A stretch of 13,072 nucleotides of DNA from Spirochaetota bacterium (GTDB taxonomy: Bacteria > Spirochaetota > Spirochaetia > DSM-27196 > PWMO01), in contig JAAAOH010000108.1 of assembly GCA_009908925.1 (NCBI GenBank), positions 1 to 13,072 of the forward strand. Direction: 5' to 3'. Below are positions 1 through 7,025 of the stretch, in pieces. Position 1 is the stretch's first letter; each line of letters begins with the position of its first letter. Under the pieces are notes generated by a model. The model did no database searches and was not told the origin of the DNA. It saw nothing but the letters and a program-made list of their open reading frames with translations. A program made the translations under genes and the position numbers.

Positions 1-630
1 AACGGAAAGTTCCCCTACTTCTCCGAGCCTTCGCCGGGCTACCACGGCATCAACTTCTGGGAGACTTTCGGTGCCGACAGTCCCTTCGGAAACATCGCCC
101 TCGCCATCCGCGCGCGCGTGGAAGGCCTGCGGGACTTCGGGCCGGCGCCCTCTCCGTTCAACTCCTTCCTGCTGCTGCAGGGGCTCGAAACGCTCTCGCT
201 GCGCCTCGACCGCCACACCGAGAATGCGCTCGAGCTCGCGAAATGGCTCGAATCGCGCGAGGAGGTCGAGTGGGTGAACTATCCGGGGCTCCCGAGCCAC
301 CCGTGTCATGAGGCGGCGAAGCGCTACCTCTCACACGGGTTCGGCGCGATGCTCTCTTTCGGCATTCGGGGCCGCAGCGAGGGGGGCCGCGCCTTTATCG
401 ACTCTGTCGAGCTTGCAAGCCATGTCGCCAACGTCGGCGATGCCAAAACCCTGGTGATTCATCCGGCCTCCACGACGCACTCTCAGCTCGAGGAGGAGGA
501 GCAGATTTCCGCAGGCGTGCGCCCGGAGACGATTCGCGTCTCCGTCGGCATCGAGCATATAGACGATATCAAGGCGGATTTCGAACGGGCCTTTTCTCGC
601 GCACTCGCGCCGGAGGGGGCGAAGAGCTGA
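1..630 (+). CDS. metY: O-acetylhomoserine sulfhydrylase (MetY), C-terminal part
   Basis: The frame is open from base 1, so the 5' end lies outside the window; about 209 C-terminal residues are visible and end at TGA 628-630. It belongs to the Cys/Met-metabolism PLP-dependent enzymes. Known role of the family: O-acetylhomoserine plus sulfide (or methanethiol) gives homocysteine (or methionine) in the cytoplasm. What is seen: the start of the visible part reads FPYFSEPSPGYHG, then a FLLLQGLETLSLR helix, the WVNYPGL segment, the GFGAMLSFGIRG strand, SHVANVGDAKTLVIHPAST and the closing RVSVGIEHIDDI, all in the order typical of MetY. The PLP-binding lysine would lie upstream and cannot be checked. 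metX starts only 3 bases downstream, which supports a homocysteine role over cystathionine gamma-synthase or lyase, the nearest alternatives. Confidence 0.93.
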   Translation, partial: NGKFPYFSEPSPGYHGINFWETFGADSPFGNIALAIRARVEGLRDFGPAPSPFNSFLLLQGLETLSLRLDRHTENALELAKWLESREEVEWVNYPGLPSHPCHEAAKRYLSHGFGAMLSFGIRGRSEGGRAFIDSVELASHVANVGDAKTLVIHPASTTHSQLEEEEQISAGVRPETIRVSVGIEHIDDIKADFERAFSRALAPEGAKS

Positions 631-633
631 GCT

Positions 634-1716
634 ATGATCGAGAGATACCATGCCTTTCACACCGGTGATCTCTGGACGGACTCCGAGCCACTGCAGCTCG
701 AAAGCGGGGAGACACTCTCCCCGCTCGAGCTCGCCTACAACACCTGGGGCGAGCTCAACGCGTCAGCTGACAACGCCATCATCGTGGCACACGGGCTTAC
801 CGCGAACTCCGATATCTCCGAATGGTGGGGCGGCCTGCTCGGCGAGGGCCGCGCTCTGGACCCGACAAGGAACTTCATCGTCTGCATCAACTCCCTCGCC
901 TCGCCCTACGGTTCGACGAGCCCCCTGACCTACGCGCGGGAGGGCCGCTCGCCTCGCGAGTTTCCCGCGGTGACCATTCGCGACACCGTGCACGCCCACA
1001 AGAGGCTAATCGACGCGCTGGGCATCAGCCGAGTCCAGAGTGTGGTCGGCGTTTCCCTCGGCGGGCACATGGCCCTCGAGTGGGCCATCATGTACCCCGA
1101 GCTCGTGGGCTCAATCGTGACGATCGGGAGCACCCCGAAGCACTTGCCGTGGTGTATCGGGATCAGCGCCACTCAACGGGCCGCCATCACCTCCGATCCG
1201 GCCTGGCAGGAGGGCGAGTACGGCGAGCAACCGCGACGCGGCCTGGCCCTGGCCCGGCAGTTCGCCATGATCTCCTACCGCAGCAGCGCCTCTTTCACCG
1301 AACGCTTTGGAAGACGTCGCAGCGATGAGGAGGAGCCACGGTTCGAGGTCGAGAGGTACCTTGACTACCAGGGCCATAAGCTCGTGGACCGCTTCGACGC
1401 GAACTGCTACATCGAGATGACCCGGCTCATGGATACGCACGACATCGGCCGCGACCGCGGCGATTACCGTGAGGTGCTCTCGCGCATTCGGCAGCCGGTG
1501 TTGGTGCTGAGCGTGAGCTCTGACGTGCTCTACCCCGCCCCCGAGCAGCTCGAGCTCGTGCGGTCCATCACCGAGGCAGACTACGGCGTCATCCGTTCAA
1601 GCGCCGGCCACGACGGCTTTCTCATCGAGCACGAGCAGCTCGTTGAGCTTCTCACGCCCTTCATCCACCGCTCGGTAGCCGAAGGCAGGCCGCCGGCGGT
1701 ATCATGGGCGGGATGA
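634..1716 (+). CDS. metX: Homoserine O-acetyltransferase (MetX)
   Basis: A 360-residue alpha/beta-hydrolase-fold acyltransferase. The family moves the acetyl group of acetyl-CoA onto homoserine, making the substrate for the MetY encoded just upstream. Visible marks: the AHGLTANSD loop (residues 52-60), the conserved CINSLASPYGSTSP stretch (84-97), the nucleophile elbow GVSLGGHMALEW with Ser141, Asp297 in VLSVSSDVLYP, and His326 in SAGHDGFLIE, which complete a Ser-Asp-His triad. Length is normal for the family. The ATG lies 3 bases after the metY stop, so the two are almost certainly co-transcribed and perhaps translationally coupled. Some family members use succinyl-CoA instead; acetyl-CoA is preferred here because the partner is a MetY-type enzyme, but the acyl donor is inferred. 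Confidence 0.94.
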   Translation: MIERYHAFHTGDLWTDSEPLQLESGETLSPLELAYNTWGELNASADNAIIVAHGLTANSDISEWWGGLLGEGRALDPTRNFIVCINSLASPYGSTSPLTYAREGRSPREFPAVTIRDTVHAHKRLIDALGISRVQSVVGVSLGGHMALEWAIMYPELVGSIVTIGSTPKHLPWCIGISATQRAAITSDPAWQEGEYGEQPRRGLALARQFAMISYRSSASFTERFGRRRSDEEEPRFEVERYLDYQGHKLVDRFDANCYIEMTRLMDTHDIGRDRGDYREVLSRIRQPVLVLSVSSDVLYPAPEQLELVRSITEADYGVIRSSAGHDGFLIEHEQLVELLTPFIHRSVAEGRPPAVSWAG

Positions 1717-2180
1717 ACGGACGCGTCGTTTTGCTTGCGGTGTTGAATACTCTCGTGGCGGTAGCGCTTGCGGTGCTTATCACCGTGCTTGTCACCAGCG
1801 ACGGTGCGCCCGCGCCCTCGGCGGCGTCCGCGACGAGAGGCGACGGTCAGATAGAGGCCCTGCGCGGCCCGCAGGTTCGACGGACCTACCCGTCCGAAGC
1901 GCAGGAGGATGCGACCGGGCCCCAGGCGACCGACGGCCCGCGGGCGTTGGCCGAGCGCGTGAAGCGCGACTTCATGGACCGCGAAGAGCTCATCCCCTTC
2001 GAGGGGCGGCTCGGCGGCACCATGGACTTCTACGATCCCGAGAGCATCTATATCCTCTCAGACCGCTGGGTCTATGCGGAGTTCTCCGACGGCCACGTTC
2101 AGGGAGGGATGCTGCTCGAGTACACGCTCGAGCCCGACGGCGAAATTCGCTGGCGGGTGCTGGAGGCGCGGCTCGAATGA
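1713..2180 (+). CDS. Small membrane-anchored protein of unknown function
   Basis: I do not recognise this 155-residue protein. One hydrophobic segment at residues 5-28, VLLAVLNTLVAVALAVLITV and flanks, is likely an uncleaved signal anchor. It is followed by an Ala/Pro/Gly/Asp-rich linker (about 30-80) and a compact C-terminal domain (about 80-155) rich in aromatic and acidic residues, probably outside the cytoplasmic membrane. I chose ATG 1713 because it overlaps the metX stop as ATGA; an in-frame ATG at 1704 would add three residues, and neither has a strong ribosome binding site. The overlap puts it in the metY-metX operon, but nothing visible links it to methionine synthesis. C-rich third codon positions and the tight packing support a real gene. 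Confidence 0.72.
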   Translation: MNGRVVLLAVLNTLVAVALAVLITVLVTSDGAPAPSAASATRGDGQIEALRGPQVRRTYPSEAQEDATGPQATDGPRALAERVKRDFMDREELIPFEGRLGGTMDFYDPESIYILSDRWVYAEFSDGHVQGGMLLEYTLEPDGEIRWRVLEARLE

Positions 2181-2208
2181 AGCCGAACGAGTGCCTGCGA
2201 GGCGCACG

Positions 2209-2997
2209 ATGAAAAGCCCACGATCACATCAACAGCCCAACCTCTTTCGCCAGACCTCCCGGTTCTATGACCTCGACCTCGCCTGGTATCCGCACCAGGA
2301 CGTCGAGTTTTACCTGCAGCTCGCCGCCGAAACGGGAGGACCGATCCTCGAGCTTGCCTGCGGCACCGGGCGTGTGACCATTCCTCTCGCCCGCGCCGGA
2401 TACGAGGTCTACGGCTTTGATCTATCCCGCGAGATGCTCGGTGTGCTGCAGTCGAAGCTGAATCGACTGCCGATGGAAATATCGCGCCGCATTCACCTCC
2501 ATCGCGACGACATGGCGGACTTCGACGTGAGGCGGCGGTTTCCCCTTATCATCGTTCCCTTTCGCTCTTTCCAGGCCCTCACCGACGAGGAGAGAATTGC
2601 GGGGGCCCTTGCCGGCATCCGGCGCCACCTCACGCCCGGTGGCACGGCGGTCATCGACCTCTTTGCCGTGAACGGTGAGCCGGACGCGAGCTGGGTCGGC
2701 GAGCAGGTGGACTGGGTGCGCCGCATACCCGAAACCGGCGAGGTTATCACCCGCATGCGCACCGGGCTCGCCGTGGACCACGACGAGCAGATCATCCACT
2801 CGCAGGTGAGCTTTCACGTCGAGCATGCAGACGGCACGCGCGAGAGCGTCCGCGACCCCTTCGCGCTCAAGTACTATTTCCCCTACCAAATGCAGGTGCG
2901 GCTTGCCGCATCCGGTTTTTCCATCCTTGACGAATACGGGTACTACGACCGTCGTTCTCTCGAGGCGGGGCCGGAGATGATCTTCCTCTTCCAGTAA
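2209..2997 (+). CDS. Class I SAM-dependent methyltransferase, probably truncated at its 3' end by an IS
   Basis: A 262-residue cytoplasmic methyltransferase of unknown substrate. Seen: YDLDLAWYPHQDVEFY near the N-terminus, SAM motif I as ILELACGTGRVTIPLA (46-61), an acidic residue after strand beta2 (GFDLSREML, Asp71), HRDDMADF (98-105) and a LTPGGTAVIDLF post-motif strand. ATG 2209 has GAGG at 2199-2202, 6 bases upstream; an in-frame GTG at 2191 is the alternative. It starts 28 bases after the preceding gene and probably belongs to the met operon. It lacks the usual look of MetW, so I do not name it so. Its TAA stop (2995-2997) uses the first bases of the insertion sequence. Joining both IS flanks reads on in frame for 27 more codons to TGA 4439-4441. 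The conserved fold is complete, so the product may still work. Confidence 0.85.
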   Translation: MKSPRSHQQPNLFRQTSRFYDLDLAWYPHQDVEFYLQLAAETGGPILELACGTGRVTIPLARAGYEVYGFDLSREMLGVLQSKLNRLPMEISRRIHLHRDDMADFDVRRRFPLIIVPFRSFQALTDEERIAGALAGIRRHLTPGGTAVIDLFAVNGEPDASWVGEQVDWVRRIPETGEVITRMRTGLAVDHDEQIIHSQVSFHVEHADGTRESVRDPFALKYYFPYQMQVRLAASGFSILDEYGYYDRRSLEAGPEMIFLFQ

Positions 2998-3019
2998 AAA
3001 CTGGTGCGAAAAATGTTGA
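2996..3019 (+). repeat. Left terminal inverted repeat of the IS
   Basis: It reads AA, AAACTGGTGC, GA, AAAATGTTGA. It matches the reverse complement of 4333-4356 at 21 of 24 positions, with differences at positions 2, 13 and 14. Its first two bases supply the AA of the TAA that now ends the methyltransferase frame. Confidence 0.88.
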
Positions 3020-3061
3020 AAAGTTGCAATCAGCAGCGCAAAGGAGGGCGTAAGATGGGGT

Positions 3062-3067
3062 GGAGGG
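3062..3067 (+). promoter_or_regulatory. Ribosome binding site that decides the transposase start
   Basis: GGAGGG lies 7 bases before ATG 3075 and favours that start over GTG 3060. A second purine run, AAGGAGGG at 3041-3048, is 11 bases from GTG 3060, and is 6 bases from an ATG at 3055 that is in another frame. The start is therefore probable, not certain. Confidence 0.55.
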
Positions 3068-3074
3068 ATCCACC

Positions 3075-4280
3075 ATGCACACGACGCGTACGCTTGTTGA
3101 ATTGCCGGAGTTCTGCCCCAACCGCGCCTGCCGATTCCATGACCGTGCCCAGGCCGCCTCAGAGCGCTGGTACACCCGCTTCGGCCGCTTCCCCACAGCA
3201 AGCCGTGGGTTCATCCAGCGGTTTCGCTGTTGCGCCTGCGGGAAAACCTGCTCGACGCAGACGTTTTCAGTGCACTACTGGACCCACAGCGACTATGACC
3301 TCGTGTGGCTGGTGCAGCACCTCTACGCCTGCGCAGGGCTTCGCCAGCTCGGGCGATTCACCGGGGTCACCTACCGCGTGGTCCAAAACCGCATTCGCCG
3401 CCTCGCGCGCAACGCCCTTGCGGTGATGGACGAGGCGCTGGCCGAGCTCGAGCTCTCTGAGCACCTCGCCATGGACGGCTTTGAGTCCTACACCCGCAGT
3501 CAATACCACCCCAACAACATCACCCACCTCACCGGCAGCGACAGCGAGTTCATCTACGGGGTGGTGCACACCACCCTGCGGCGAAGCGGGCGCATGCGTG
3601 CGGGGCAGCGGCTCACCCGTGCCCTCATCGACACCGTGTGGTACCCCCCGCGTGGGGTGCGCGAGGACTGCACCGCACTGCTCGCCGATCTCAGCGGGCT
3701 CATCCTCGCCGCCTCCCGCCGGCGCACCGTTGAGCTTGCCACCGACAAACACACCGCCTACCCCCAGGCCCTCTCCGCCGTCCCCTCCCTCGCTGCCGCC
3801 CTGCGCGAGGGGCGGGTGGTGCACCGACGGGTAAGCTCGCGGGCTGCCCGCACAAAGAACAACCCCCTGTTTGCGGCAAACTACGTCGATCGCCAGCTGC
3901 GCAAAAACCTCGCCGAGCACGTGCGAGAGACCGTGCGCCAGGGGCGGGAGGTGAACTCTCAGATGGAGCGCATGGCGGTGTTCACGGTGTTGCACAACTT
4001 TCTCACCCCCCACCGCGTGTCAGATCGTGCCGCCGGCCACCACGGCGCTCGCCACGCCTCGGTGGCGGGGGTCTCGCCGCAGGCGGTGCGCTGGCACCTC
4101 GAGCGGTTTGCCTCACGGCGCCACGTGTGGACGCATACCCGCACGGGGGCTGAATGGATCCGCCGCATCTGGCAACACTCCTACGAGAACCCGCCGGTCA
4201 TTCGCCTGCGCCGCCGACATCTCGATGTGCACTCAGTCGCGCTCTCTCCAGGCGCGCTGCCATACCACCTCCTCGCCTGA
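3075..4280 (+). CDS. DDE-type transposase with N-terminal zinc-finger-like region
   Basis: A 401-residue protein that would cut and join the ends of the surrounding element. Seen in order: four cysteines able to bind zinc, in CPNRAC (Cys14, Cys19) and in RCCACGKTC (Cys52/53, Cys55, Cys59); a helical region ending GLRQLGRFTGVTYRVVQNRI (88-107) that looks like a helix-turn-helix; and a catalytic part with candidate acidic residues Asp134 (AMDGFESY), Asp224 (ATDKHTAY) and Glu298 (NSQMERM). The pattern of cysteine finger, HTH and DDE, with ME/ER near the third acid, recalls IS1-like transposases, but the protein is much longer than InsAB of IS1 and made from one frame. Family assignment is an inference. 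The gene is intact, with no frameshift or slippery site noticed. Confidence 0.82.
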   Translation: MHTTRTLVELPEFCPNRACRFHDRAQAASERWYTRFGRFPTASRGFIQRFRCCACGKTCSTQTFSVHYWTHSDYDLVWLVQHLYACAGLRQLGRFTGVTYRVVQNRIRRLARNALAVMDEALAELELSEHLAMDGFESYTRSQYHPNNITHLTGSDSEFIYGVVHTTLRRSGRMRAGQRLTRALIDTVWYPPRGVREDCTALLADLSGLILAASRRRTVELATDKHTAYPQALSAVPSLAAALREGRVVHRRVSSRAARTKNNPLFAANYVDRQLRKNLAEHVRETVRQGREVNSQMERMAVFTVLHNFLTPHRVSDRAAGHHGARHASVAGVSPQAVRWHLERFASRRHVWTHTRTGAEWIRRIWQHSYENPPVIRLRRRHLDVHSVALSPGALPYHLLA

Positions 4281-4332
4281 GCGGCTCGCGCTGGGCAGGC
4301 ACGCTCACGCATCGGAGCGCCGGCGAGTCGTA

Positions 4333-4356
4333 TCAACATTTTCGGCACCAGTTTCT
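4333..4356 (-). repeat. Right terminal inverted repeat of the IS
   Basis: Read on the minus strand it is AG, AAACTGGTGC, CG, AAAATGTTGA, matching the left end at 21/24. The 52 bases between the transposase stop and this repeat (4281-4332) hold nothing I recognise. Confidence 0.88.
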
Positions 4357-4359
4357 GTA

Positions 4360-4441
4360 CTTCGACGAGCTCATGAGCTACAGCAAAAACCATATCCGTG
4401 CCGTGCGACGGGCCTGGTCTGATCTCGGCGATGGGCGCTGA
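4360..4441 (+). pseudogene. Severed C-terminal tail of the methyltransferase gene
   Basis: Directly after the IS, one frame is open for 27 codons, starting YFDELMSYSKNH and ending at TGA 4439-4441. The other two frames close earlier. About 20 of 27 third codon positions are G or C, as in coding DNA here. If the IS and one copy of the short repeat are removed, CAG-TA from the left flank joins C-TTC from the right flank and the methyltransferase frame continues straight into this tail, giving a protein of about 289 residues. The tail has no start or ribosome site of its own. It could instead be a chance open frame, as 27 codons is short. Confidence 0.55.
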
Positions 4442-4457
4442 GCGGCGTGGCTGGCAG

Positions 4458-5639
4458 TTATTCGGGGGCGAGGGTTGCCTCGAGCACTTGCAGGCTGTAG
4501 CGGAGCTCGCGCGCGCCCGGCTCGGGACGAATGAGCGTGAAGAACTGCTCCGTCTGAGCGGGGACGCGCATCTGCTTCGGGAGATCGGCCGTGGCGGCAA
4601 CGCCGCGACCAGTGACGGTCATGGTCACATCCACCGCGCGGTCGTAGCCGTTTCGAATGAAGGCAATGTAGGTCGCGTCCAAGCGCTCGGTTCGAAACTC
4701 CACCTGCCGGTTGAAGGGGACCTGCGCACTGTGGGAACTGAAGTCCGCCGGGTCGAGATCCCGACCGAAGACGGGTTCAAAGGGTTCCCCGCCTGGGTGG
4801 CTCGCGTAGTAGTAGCGGCCCTCCTCGGGCGAAACAGGACCTGCGTGTCCGCGAAACTTTATCGGAATCGACTGCATCGTACCGTCCTCGAGGGGGACAC
4901 GCACGTCGAAATGAAGGTGAGGACCGGCGCTGCGCCCGGTGTTGCCGCTGTAGCCGATGTGCTGTCCGGCTGATACGCGGTCTCCCACCTCCACGATACT
5001 TCCGCCGGTCCGCAGATGTACGTAGTTGGCAAAGGAGCCGTCATCGTGAGCGACGAGGATGTAGTTTGCATGCTCGCCGTATCGGGCCGACGGACCACCG
5101 ATGCGCGAGTCTTGCTTTACCTCCACCACGAGCCCCGGACGGGCCGCGTGCACCGGCGTGTCCGTGTCGAGATCGAAGTCGATTGCGTACTCGTTCTCGC
5201 CAAAGTGGGTGAAATCGCCCTGATAGCCTTGCGTGACGCGATGCTTGGTTCCGTGCGCGAACGGGAAAAGGTAGCGGTGTGAATCGTCGTGATCGGCATC
5301 CGTAGGATCCCCGCGCGCAAAGGAGTAGGAGACGCTGTAGCCGCGGCGCTCGTTCGGATCGTCGAGGTCGAGGGTGAACAGATACACCCGTTCCGCGCCC
5401 GGCTCGAGCGTGCGGTTGTATGGAAGCTCAAAATCCGCCTCGAGATTGACGAGGTTTTGAAAGTCCACCGTCACATAGGTTTCGATGAGGTGTGAGCTGT
5501 CGGCAAAGAAGTCGTAGCCGTCCTCCTCGTTGCGCTCTCCGTACACGCGAACGAGGTCCTGCTGGGCCTCCGCGCGGCCGACCGCGGTGAATGTGCTCAT
5601 GATGATCAGTCCCGTAACCAATATGCTCGATGCTCTCAT
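4458..5639 (-). CDS. Secreted M23-family metallopeptidase (LytM-like)
   Basis: A 393-residue exported protein, likely a peptidoglycan endopeptidase or a factor bound to the cell wall. Residues 1-25 form a signal peptide (hydrophobic LVTGLIIMSTFTAV, then AEA before QQD). Residues about 27-130 form a beta-rich domain, 140-270 the M23 domain, and 275-393 a second beta-rich domain. M23 marks: YAIDFDLDTDTPVHAARPG (Asp154), YVHL (His208), GDRVSAGQHIGYSGNTGRSAG and PHLHFDV (His241, His243). The classical HxxxD first metal motif is not spaced as usual: position 150 is Glu, with His145 nearby, so zinc binding and activity are uncertain. ATG 5639 is chosen because it begins the signal peptide; the frame stays open upstream only as a shadow of capA. 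It ends 16 bases from the convergent methyltransferase tail. Confidence 0.88.
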   Translation of the reverse strand: MRASSILVTGLIIMSTFTAVGRAEAQQDLVRVYGERNEEDGYDFFADSSHLIETYVTVDFQNLVNLEADFELPYNRTLEPGAERVYLFTLDLDDPNERRGYSVSYSFARGDPTDADHDDSHRYLFPFAHGTKHRVTQGYQGDFTHFGENEYAIDFDLDTDTPVHAARPGLVVEVKQDSRIGGPSARYGEHANYILVAHDDGSFANYVHLRTGGSIVEVGDRVSAGQHIGYSGNTGRSAGPHLHFDVRVPLEDGTMQSIPIKFRGHAGPVSPEEGRYYYASHPGGEPFEPVFGRDLDPADFSSHSAQVPFNRQVEFRTERLDATYIAFIRNGYDRAVDVTMTVTGRGVAATADLPKQMRVPAQTEQFFTLIRPEPGARELRYSLQVLEATLAPE

Positions 5640-5681
5640 TGCCTGTTGAGTAACATACACTAATTCGAGGCGCCGCGACAC

Positions 5682-5711
5682 TGGACACGGGCGGAAAAGT
5701 CCCGCGATAAT
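5682..5711 (+). promoter_or_regulatory. Candidate sigma-70 promoter for the capA-like gene, leaderless
   Basis: TGGACA (5682-5687) and GATAAT (5706-5711) each match the consensus at 5 of 6 bases and are 18 bases apart. Transcription would begin about 6-7 bases after the -10 box, at or beside the GTG start codon at 5718. That fits the absence of a Shine-Dalgarno sequence before this GTG and suggests a leaderless message. Confidence 0.5.
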
Positions 5712-5737
5712 CATAGGGTGAGTCGCCTGCTTTTCAA
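5710..5737 (-). promoter_or_regulatory. Candidate sigma-70 promoter for the M23 peptidase gene
   Basis: On the minus strand TTGAAA (5737-5732) and TATGAT (5715-5710) each match the consensus at 5 of 6 bases, 16 bases apart. The start would be near 5703, leaving a leader of about 64 bases. The -35 box lies inside the first codons of the divergent capA-like gene. The -10 box shares 5710-5711 with the -10 box of the opposite promoter. Confidence 0.5.
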
Positions 5738-7025
5738 ACGCTACCTCGTCCCCTTCAGTCTCCCGGCTCTGGTGATACCGCCCGCCCTGGTAATTCTGGG
5801 CATAGTCGTGGCCCTGCTCGTCACGCCGACCTCCCGGGCTTCCGACAGCGTCGCTGCCGCCGCAGATCCGCCGGCCGCCGCCGACAACGCCGACGCGCCG
5901 GGAACGCCGAGTGCCGGCGGGCAGGCGGGCGCGGCGCGGACCCCGGGTGCGGACCGCGCGCCCGAAGACGCGTCGGAGCTCTTGCTGACGTTTCTCGGTG
6001 ACATCATGGCCCACACGGTGAACTTCTCGATGGCCGATTACGCCCGCATTTACGAGGATGTGCGCGATGAGCTCCGAAGCGATGACCTCACCTTTGCAAA
6101 CCTCGAAACGCCGGTCCTCGCATCCCGGCCATACGAGACTTATCCCCGGTTTAACGTTCGTCCCGAGTACGCTCGGGCGGCGGCCGACGCCGGTGTCGAT
6201 GTGTTGTCGGTGGCCAACAACCACGTCACCGATTGGGGAGCGGACGGTGTTGCCGAGACGAGATCTGCCATGGGCCTTCTCGCCGCGAGTCACGGGCTGG
6301 CATCAAATGGAACGCGGCGGAACGCCGGCGCAGAGCTCGAGGTAACGGAGCTTCATGCCGGCGGGCGGCGGATCGGGTTTGTCGCAGTGACACAGGCGCT
6401 CAACGTGCCCGACGGGCGAGAGCTCGTTCAGATTGTCGACTATCGGGACCCCGTCGCGGCGGACGTTTTCGCGCAGTGGGTCTCCGTCCGGGCATCGGGC
6501 TTCGACCTCTTTATCGTCTCCTATCACGGCGGGCGGGAGTATGCGCTCGAGCCGGATCCGGCAAAGGCAGTCTTCTTCGAACGATTGGCCCGCGCCGGGG
6601 CGGATGTCGTGTGGTCGCATCACCCCCACGTGGTGCAGCCCTGGCGCTACATCGAGCGGGCCGACGGCAACTCGGCCCTCATCCTGCACTCCACCGGAAA
6701 CTTCATCTCCGGGCAGGCCTGGCGTCTCGGGCCCGAGCACGCGGAAACCGCTCGTGCTCACACCGGCGACAGCCCCCTGTTCCAGGTCCGAGCCCGCTGG
6801 CAGCACAGCGACGGCGCCCACGAGCGCCTTCTTCTCCAACATGAGCCGCTACTCGCGGCGAATTATCGTGACCCCGTCCACGGGATGGTCGTGCGACGCC
6901 TCGACGAGCTCATCCGAAGCGATATCGATCCGCGGTGGAAGCGCTACTACGTTGTCAGGAGAAACGCGTTGCAGGAAGTCGCGTGGCGCTCCGAGCGCGT
7001 GCGCATCGCCTCCGGCTTGGACTAA
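5718..7025 (+). CDS. CapA-family (PGA_cap) membrane-anchored protein
   Basis: A 435-residue protein of the metallophosphatase-like CapA family, named for poly-gamma-glutamate capsule synthesis, though most members have no tested function. Residues 1-14 are basic, 15-36 form one membrane segment, about 40-88 are an Ala/Pro/Gly/Asp-rich linker, and 89 onward is the CapA domain outside the cytoplasm. Motifs: FLGDIMAH (Asp95), FANLETPV (Asn128, Glu130), SVANNHVTDWG (Asn167, Asn168, His169), SYHGG (His270), SHHPHVVQP (His301, His302, His304) and STGNFISG, all as in metal-binding members. The GTG start has no ribosome binding site but lies where the upstream promoter would initiate; the next in-frame GTG, 5772, would remove the basic N-terminus. 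No capB, capC or capD is nearby, so a capsule role is not supported. The divergent peptidase hints at cell-envelope work. Confidence 0.87.
   Translation: MSRLLFKRYLVPFSLPALVIPPALVILGIVVALLVTPTSRASDSVAAAADPPAAADNADAPGTPSAGGQAGAARTPGADRAPEDASELLLTFLGDIMAHTVNFSMADYARIYEDVRDELRSDDLTFANLETPVLASRPYETYPRFNVRPEYARAAADAGVDVLSVANNHVTDWGADGVAETRSAMGLLAASHGLASNGTRRNAGAELEVTELHAGGRRIGFVAVTQALNVPDGRELVQIVDYRDPVAADVFAQWVSVRASGFDLFIVSYHGGREYALEPDPAKAVFFERLARAGADVVWSHHPHVVQPWRYIERADGNSALILHSTGNFISGQAWRLGPEHAETARAHTGDSPLFQVRARWQHSDGAHERLLLQHEPLLAANYRDPVHGMVVRRLDELIRSDIDPRWKRYYVVRRNALQEVAWRSERVRIASGLD

Larger units (their letters stand above)
2996..4356 (+). mobile_element. Insertion sequence, about 1361 bp, single DDE-type transposase
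   Basis: The element is bounded by imperfect 24-base terminal inverted repeats matching at 21 positions and carries one transposase gene that fills most of its length. It sits at the end of the methyltransferase gene and precedes a convergent peptidase gene. A short direct repeat flanks it: GTA at 2994-2996 and 4357-4359 if the left end is taken one base further in, or GT with the boundaries given here. No 8-9 base duplication of the kind made by IS1 or ISL3 elements is visible. The outermost base on the left is therefore uncertain by 1-2 bases. Intact ends and an uninterrupted transposase suggest a recent and possibly active insertion. The IS family could not be settled by eye. Confidence 0.85.

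Noticed and set aside
2209..2997. Naming the methyltransferase metW because it follows metX
   Set aside because: MetW proteins are shorter and begin close to the SAM motif. This protein has a different N-terminus and C-terminal domain.
3060..3074. GTG 3060 as the transposase start
   Set aside because: ATG 3075 has GGAGGG at a better spacing. The five extra residues add nothing conserved.
2422..3201. Minus-strand open frame across the methyltransferase and IS junction
   Set aside because: It crosses the IS boundary and opposes a recognised SAM-binding gene. It has no recognisable domain.
3267..4013. Minus-strand open frame of 248 codons within the transposase
   Set aside because: It is a Gly/Val/His-rich shadow of the transposase gene with no family marks.
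5640..6293. N-terminal extension of the M23 peptidase frame through the capA-like gene
   Set aside because: The extension lies antisense to conserved CapA motifs and would bury the signal peptide. The start at 5639 explains the protein better.
5718..7025. A capsule (poly-gamma-glutamate) locus
   Set aside because: Only the CapA-like protein is present; no capB, capC or capD partner occurs in the window.
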